Assembly (NCBI RefSeq): GCF_005886875.1
Contig: NZ_PNBY01000028.1
Location: 1-64,000, forward strand
Direction: 5' to 3'
Source: Pseudoalteromonas aurantia
GTDB lineage: Bacteria > Pseudomonadota > Gammaproteobacteria > Enterobacterales > Alteromonadaceae
Length of the DNA: 64,000 nt
In this document: positions 59,262-64,000 of the stretch, piece by piece
Position numbering within the stretch: the first letter of the stretch is position 1
Layout of the letters: every line of letters begins with the position of its first letter
The notes under the pieces: generated by a model
What the model saw: the letters and a program-made list of their open reading frames with translations, nothing else
Told to the model about the DNA's origin: nothing
Database searches by the model: none
Position numbers and translations under genes: made by a program

Positions 59262-61676
59262 ATGACCAAAAAATTAGCCCCACTTTCTCAAGACGCGCTT
59301 GCACCGACGGTGTCATTAAGTCACGTGCAAACTTGTATTCAAAACCCGTACCCCGAGTCGCTTTCTTTTATAGGGCAAAAACGTGCGCAAACGGCACTTG
59401 ATTTTGCTTTGGGCATGGAGTTGCCAGGCTATAACGTGTTTGTAATGGGCGAAGCTGCTTTAGGTCGTTTCACCATGGTGAAAGATAAGTTAGAGGCGCA
59501 TAGTAAAACACGTCAGACACCAAAAGAATGGTTGTACGTTAATAATTATGAAGACCACCGAGAGCCTATCGCAATGTTTATGCAAGCGGGTCAAAGTAAA
59601 GAGCTTGCCGATGATATTGATGAGTTTTTAGATGAAGTGGCTGATACGTTTCCTGCTGCATTTGACAACCCAGGGTATCAGCGAAAAAAGAAATCAATAG
59701 ACCGCCATTTTGATAATAAATATGATGCGGCATTAAATGCGGTTGAACAATTAGCCGCTGAGAAAAGTGTGGCGTTACTGGAAGAAAATAATCAAGTTGG
59801 TTTTGCTCCAGTCGTGAATGGCAAGCAGCTAGACGATGCTGAATTCGCCGCTTTAGATGAAAAAATGCAAAGCCATTTCTTTGAAGCCATTGAAGGGCTA
59901 GAGGATGCGTTAATAGAAGCATTAATAGAGCTACCACGTTGGAAGCGAGAGTCTTCTGAAAAGCTTCGAAACTTAAAGAAATCGACGGTTGAAATTGCCA
60001 CAAAGCCGTTGATAAAAACACTAGAGCACAAATATGCTAATCATATTGGTGTGGTCCGCTATTTAAAAGATTTACGAATAGAAATTGTTGATGCTGTTTT
60101 AGAGTGGCTTGATGATGATATATCGAGCGAAGAAGGCAAAGATGACTTTGACTCAAAAGGGATGCTGAGTGACTTTTTTGCGCCTAACATTTTAATTGAG
60201 TATAAAGATGGTGACGCAGCGCCTGTCGTCTACGAACCAAACCCAACGTTTGGTAATATTTTTGGTAAAGTAGAATATGCGGCATCACAAGGTAATTTAA
60301 TTACCAGTTACCGCTCTATTCAAGCAGGTGCATTGCACCGTGCCAATGGCGGTTATCTTATTATGGATGCTGACAAAGTATTGGCGAACCCACAGGTGTG
60401 GGATGGTTTAAAGCTGTCATTAAAAACACACCAGATAAAAAATGATTTACCTTATCAAGACAATTCAGTAGGCAGTAGCTTTACACTTAGGCCGCAGTTG
60501 ATCCCACTAGATGTTAAAATTATTTTACTGGGTTCGCGAGACCTGTATTACACCATTGGTGAATATGATGAGGAATTTGCTGAACTCTTTAGAGTGCTGG
60601 CGGATTTTGATTATTACTTACCAAGCTCAGACAAGATGCAATATCAATTTATCAGTAAAGTACAAGAGTATTGCGATACAACCTTGTCATGTACTTTAAC
60701 TGCTGATGCCTTGTCGCGATTGCTGAAATTTAGTTACCGCCAAGCTGAGCACCAAACTAAACTATCGGCACGTTTTGCGGATGTATTGGAATTGGTCGCA
60801 GAAGCGAGCTTTTATACAAAGCAAGACAATGAAACAGAGATCACCGCAGAACATATTGATGAAGCCATTGTAGGTAAGCAATACCGTACCGGTCAATTGA
60901 GTGAAAATATGCTCAGTGATATTAAAGAGGGTCATACGCTTATTGCAACACAAGGCAGCGCGATAGGTAAGGTTAATGGCTTAACGGTACTCCATATTGG
61001 AGATACGGCGTTTGGCACACCTGCGCGTATTACAGCAACGGTGTATGCCGGTGCTGATGGCGTCATTGATGTTGAACGTGAAGCTGAGCTCGGTAAAGCA
61101 ATACACTCTAAAGGGGTGATGCTATTGACTGGTTACTTGGGGAATAAGTACGCCCAGGAATTTAGTTTAACGTTAAGTGCAAACATTGCGATTGAGCAAA
61201 GCTACGGGTATATCGATGGTGATAGTGCGTCATTGGCCGAGTTATGTGGTTTAATTTCTGCCATTACCCAATTGCCGATTAACCAATCTTTGGCCTTAAC
61301 GGGCTCTATTAACCAGCATGGCGAAGTACAAGCGGTGGGTGGTGTTAACGAGAAGATTGAAGGGTTCTTTAAATTATGTAAGATGCGTGGGTTGACTGGG
61401 GAGCAAGGGGTCATTATTCCACGTTCTAATTTGGTTAACTTAGTACTAAATGATGAAATTATTATAGCCTGTGAAGCCGGTCGTTTTCATATTTATGCCG
61501 TGGAAACGGTGGATGAAGCATTGAACTTATTGACGGGGGTTGAAGCCGGTGAGCTTATTGAGGGTCAATATCCAGAATCAAGTATCAATGCACTGGCGTT
61601 AGCGCGTTTGCAGCATATTGCCGATGTGGTAAATGGTGAAGACAAAGAAGAAGACAGTGATAAGGAGTCGCAATAA
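59262..61676 (+). CDS. Lon-family ATP-dependent protease (AAA_32 / LonB-like)
   Basis: This 804-residue protein combines an AAA-type N-terminal part with a C-terminal Lon (S16) protease domain. The protease dyad is Ser655 in GDSAS and Lys698 in NEKIEGF, 43 residues apart as in Lon. The N-terminal FIGQKRAQTALDFAL and a degenerate P-loop GEAALGRF (63-70) are visible, with a long coiled insert at about 110-260. This class is distinct from classical Lon; its substrates are unknown. It overlaps the FKBP gene by one base, suggesting cotranslation. Confidence 0.88.
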   Translation: MTKKLAPLSQDALAPTVSLSHVQTCIQNPYPESLSFIGQKRAQTALDFALGMELPGYNVFVMGEAALGRFTMVKDKLEAHSKTRQTPKEWLYVNNYEDHREPIAMFMQAGQSKELADDIDEFLDEVADTFPAAFDNPGYQRKKKSIDRHFDNKYDAALNAVEQLAAEKSVALLEENNQVGFAPVVNGKQLDDAEFAALDEKMQSHFFEAIEGLEDALIEALIELPRWKRESSEKLRNLKKSTVEIATKPLIKTLEHKYANHIGVVRYLKDLRIEIVDAVLEWLDDDISSEEGKDDFDSKGMLSDFFAPNILIEYKDGDAAPVVYEPNPTFGNIFGKVEYAASQGNLITSYRSIQAGALHRANGGYLIMDADKVLANPQVWDGLKLSLKTHQIKNDLPYQDNSVGSSFTLRPQLIPLDVKIILLGSRDLYYTIGEYDEEFAELFRVLADFDYYLPSSDKMQYQFISKVQEYCDTTLSCTLTADALSRLLKFSYRQAEHQTKLSARFADVLELVAEASFYTKQDNETEITAEHIDEAIVGKQYRTGQLSENMLSDIKEGHTLIATQGSAIGKVNGLTVLHIGDTAFGTPARITATVYAGADGVIDVEREAELGKAIHSKGVMLLTGYLGNKYAQEFSLTLSANIAIEQSYGYIDGDSASLAELCGLISAITQLPINQSLALTGSINQHGEVQAVGGVNEKIEGFFKLCKMRGLTGEQGVIIPRSNLVNLVLNDEIIIACEAGRFHIYAVETVDEALNLLTGVEAGELIEGQYPESSINALALARLQHIADVVNGEDKEEDSDKESQ

Positions 61677-62158
61677 TGTCGACAACACACATTATATTAT
61701 TGGTCGTTTTAATCGTCATTGGCGGGTTTATTTATAAAAATAAGCAACAGCAAAAAGAAGTGGCTGGTTTAAATCGCGTAAAAGCGCAAGAGTTTCTGGC
61801 TGAGAATGCGAAAAAGGTAGGCATTCACGAAACATCGTCTGGATTACAATATGAAGTGTTGGTTGAAGGTGAAGGAGAAATACACCCATCAGCAACCAGT
61901 AAAGTAAATGTACATTATCACGGCACGATGTTAGACGGTAGCGTATTCGATAGCTCGGTTGAGCGTAATAGCCCTATTAGTTTCGGTTTGAATCAAGTTA
62001 TTTCAGGGTGGACTGAAGGGGTTCAGTTAATGAAAGCTGGTGATAAGTTCCGGTTTTTTATTCACCCGAATTTAGGTTATGGGGATCAGGCCGCAGGTAA
62101 AATTGAGCCCGGTTCGTTATTGATCTTTGAGGTTGAATTATTAAAAATAGAGTCTTAG
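61676..62158 (+). CDS. Membrane-anchored FKBP-type peptidyl-prolyl isomerase
   Basis: This 160-residue protein has an N-terminal membrane helix (about 5-20), a short charged linker and an FKBP domain (about 50-158). The active-site segments are VHYHGTMLDGSVFDSS, GWTEGVQLMKAGDKFRFFIHP and LLIFEVELL. It accelerates proline isomerisation in the periplasm or at the membrane. It starts on the last base of the Lon gene stop (TAATG). Confidence 0.93.
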   Translation: MSTTHIILLVVLIVIGGFIYKNKQQQKEVAGLNRVKAQEFLAENAKKVGIHETSSGLQYEVLVEGEGEIHPSATSKVNVHYHGTMLDGSVFDSSVERNSPISFGLNQVISGWTEGVQLMKAGDKFRFFIHPNLGYGDQAAGKIEPGSLLIFEVELLKIES

Positions 62159-62180
62159 GGCCTATAAATAAGCATAAAAT

Positions 62181-62209
62181 AGCCCAGCTTCTGTCATATG
62201 GGCTTTTTT
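62181..62209 (+). terminator. FKBP gene terminator
   Basis: agccca and tgggct pair around a 12-base loop followed by T residues, 22 bases after the FKBP stop. Confidence 0.65.
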
Positions 62210-62383
62210 GGTGAACTGTTGACTCTGGTTTTAGATGCCAATTTTTTGTAATTCGAAGTTCAAGCTGGTGCATGTGTCTAAAGAGGCTAATCTTTAGCGT
62301 ACCTTACTTTGTACTCCATAGTTGTATTTCAGCCTTTTAACATGTTGTTACAGTAAGTTATCGCACAATGCTGACATATCTCA

Positions 62384-62418
62384 TTATATTGTTATTATGT
62401 TATTAAATAACAATATAA
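62384..62418. repeat. 13-bp perfect inverted repeat before the tricorn-like gene
   Basis: ttatattgttatt and aataacaatataa pair perfectly around a nine-base spacer. The right arm ends beside the ribosome site (aagg) and the TTG start at 62429. It may be an operator for a dimeric regulator or an mRNA hairpin that controls ribosome access. Confidence 0.8.
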
Positions 62419-62428
62419 GGATTGTACT

Positions 62429-64000
62429 TTGAAATTACGTACACTATTTACCGCCATGGCCTTGGCTATTGCACCTGCGATCTCTCCTATGGCTGCTGCA
62501 TACCAAACAGAAGATACGCGACTGTTACGCTTTCCCGATATTCACAAAGACTATGTTACCTTTGTTTATGGTGGAGATATTTATGTCTCTAACAGAAAAA
62601 CAGGTAAGAGTACGCGCTTAACGGATCATGTCGGTTTTGAAACTTTTCCTAAATTCTCACCAGATGGGTCGAAGATTGCGTTCTCGGCACAGTATAATGG
62701 CAGCCGTCAAATTTATGTAATTAACCGTGATGGTTCCGATTTAAAGCAGCTTACCTATTATAACGATGTAGGAAAGATGCCACCTCGTGGTGGATTTGAT
62801 TATCGAGTATTAGATTGGACACCAGACGGCCAGCATGTCGTTTTTCGTGCAAATCGTACGCCTTATGGTAAGCGGGTTGGTAGACCGTTTATGGTGCCTG
62901 TTGCTGGTGGGCTCGAGCAACCACTGAACATCCCAGAAACGGGCGGTGGTATGTTATCACCCGACGGGAAAAAGTATGTTTATACCCCTAAAGACAGAGA
63001 GTTTAGGACTTGGAAGCGCTCTCGAGGTGGCCGAGCACAAGATGTTTGGGTATATGATTTAGAGAATAATACTTCAGAACAACTAACAACGAACCGCGCG
63101 ACGGATCAGCAGCCTACTTGGGTAAACGACAGTATCTACTTTGTATCTGATAGAAACTATACACTCAACCTATACAAACATCGCTCTGGGAAAAAACCAG
63201 TTAAGATGACAAACCATCAAGATTTTGATGTACTTTGGCCATCAGCAGGACCAGACGCCATAGTGTATGAAAATGGCGGATATCTATATCGGTTTGATGA
63301 AGCGACAAAACGCACTGAAAAGTTAGCGCTAAATGTTGAAGGCAGCCGAGAATACACCATGCCTTACAGTAAAAACGTGAGTGACTTTATTGATTCAATG
63401 GATGTGTCGCATGATGGTAAACGCGTACTATTCAGTGCCCGTGGTGAGTTATTTAGTGTACCTGCGAAGCAGGGACCAACGCGCAATTTAAGTCGCACTC
63501 CAGCAGGCCGTGAAATCTCAGCAACTTGGTCTGCGAATGGTCGTTATATTGCTTACATGAGTGATGAGAGTGGTGAATATGAGATTTACTTGCGTGATAG
63601 AGCCAATAACAATGAAGTGAAGCAACTTACGAGTAACGGGACTATTTGGCGTTTCGATCCTCTTTGGTCGCCAGATAATACGAAGTTATTGTTTGCAGAC
63701 AAAAATCACACGCTATGGTGGTTAGATGTAGAAACGGGTAAGCAACACAAAATAGATACCGCAAAATATAATGAAGATGGCTTAACACAGTATATTTGGT
63801 CACCCAATAGTGAAGATGTGGTGTTTGTTAAAAATAACGAAAACCGCTATGCATCACTTTGGCATTACAATATAAATAGTAAATCGGTTACTCGATTAAC
63901 CGATGAGATGATGAGCGAAACCAACCCTACATTCTCGCCTGATGGTCAGTACCTTTATTTTACTTCTGAGCGTGATTATAACTTAACGTTCAGCAGTTAT
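62429..64000 (+). CDS. Tricorn-like protease, N-terminal part (runs off window)
   Basis: The visible 524 codons start at a TTG behind AAGG. A signal peptide (cleavage near MAAAYQ) is followed by a beta-propeller of repeated ...F.PKFSPDG..IAFSA... and ...ISATWSANGRYIAY... blades. This resembles the propeller half of tricorn and S41-type secreted peptidases common in Pseudoalteromonas. The catalytic C-terminal half lies beyond the window. It should act on peptides in the periplasm or outside the cell. Confidence 0.85.
   Translation, partial: MKLRTLFTAMALAIAPAISPMAAAYQTEDTRLLRFPDIHKDYVTFVYGGDIYVSNRKTGKSTRLTDHVGFETFPKFSPDGSKIAFSAQYNGSRQIYVINRDGSDLKQLTYYNDVGKMPPRGGFDYRVLDWTPDGQHVVFRANRTPYGKRVGRPFMVPVAGGLEQPLNIPETGGGMLSPDGKKYVYTPKDREFRTWKRSRGGRAQDVWVYDLENNTSEQLTTNRATDQQPTWVNDSIYFVSDRNYTLNLYKHRSGKKPVKMTNHQDFDVLWPSAGPDAIVYENGGYLYRFDEATKRTEKLALNVEGSREYTMPYSKNVSDFIDSMDVSHDGKRVLFSARGELFSVPAKQGPTRNLSRTPAGREISATWSANGRYIAYMSDESGEYEIYLRDRANNNEVKQLTSNGTIWRFDPLWSPDNTKLLFADKNHTLWWLDVETGKQHKIDTAKYNEDGLTQYIWSPNSEDVVFVKNNENRYASLWHYNINSKSVTRLTDEMMSETNPTFSPDGQYLYFTSERDYNLTFSSY

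Noticed and set aside
59578-60021. 147-residue reading frame on the minus strand
   Set aside because: Antisense to the Lon-family gene, no start signal, no recognisable domain.

Overview
This window comes from a marine gammaproteobacterium of the Alteromonadales, most likely Pseudoalteromonas or a close relative. The evidence is the moderately AT-rich base composition, a sodium-type PomA/PomB flagellar stator, secreted S9, M49-like and tricorn-type peptidases, several long Cache-domain chemoreceptors, and housekeeping operons in the gammaproteobacterial order (leuS-lptE-holA-nadD-rsfS-rlmH-mrdA-rodA-rlpA-dacA; nrdR-ribD-ribE-ribBA-ribH-nusB-thiL-pgpA; thrLABC). I place the genus by inference only. 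I see no rRNA, tRNA, CRISPR array or intact prophage.

Bases 1-8.4 kb are the accessory part. A porin, a small PstS-like periplasmic binding protein and a 1,100-residue chemoreceptor lie in one orientation. They are interrupted by a decayed IS256-family element and followed by a decayed IS3-family element, which abuts the 3' remnant of a dinB (DNA polymerase IV) gene. The chemoreceptor has nine HAMP-type units in exact 45-residue register.

From 8.4 to 22.7 kb there are mostly single genes. These are a CstA-type transporter, an M17 aminopeptidase, an sCache chemoreceptor, a dipeptidyl-peptidase IV-like enzyme, a HIT protein, an M49-like lipoprotein, an HDOD protein, rdgC, and a divergent histidine kinase/response regulator pair.

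From 22.8 to 35.1 kb lie biosynthetic operons. thrLABC has a leader peptide and attenuator. glyA follows, then nrdR and the riboflavin genes, nusB, thiL and pgpA. The GTP cyclohydrolase II half of the RibBA protein has lost its zinc cysteines (RibBX-like).

From 35.1 to 45.7 kb are a periplasmic-propeller/GGDEF protein, xseB-ispA-dxs for isoprenoid precursors, pomAB behind a sigma-28-like promoter, a 24-codon ORF with a five-helix membrane protein, and an aromatic amino acid permease. From 45.9 to 58.6 kb is the minus-strand lipoate and cell-elongation cluster (lipA, lipB, ybeD, dacA, rlpA, rodA, mrdA, rlmH, rsfS, nadD, holA, lptE, leuS). The right end (58.7-64 kb) has a zinc-ribbon protein, a Lon-family protease, a membrane-anchored FKBP and the start of a tricorn-like protease that runs off the window.

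The most unusual signals are the nine-unit HAMP array, the uncharacterised 24-codon ORF with its membrane partner behind pomAB, the IS-scarred left end with the dinB fragment, and two start codons sitting directly behind terminator-like hairpins (M17 aminopeptidase, thiL).
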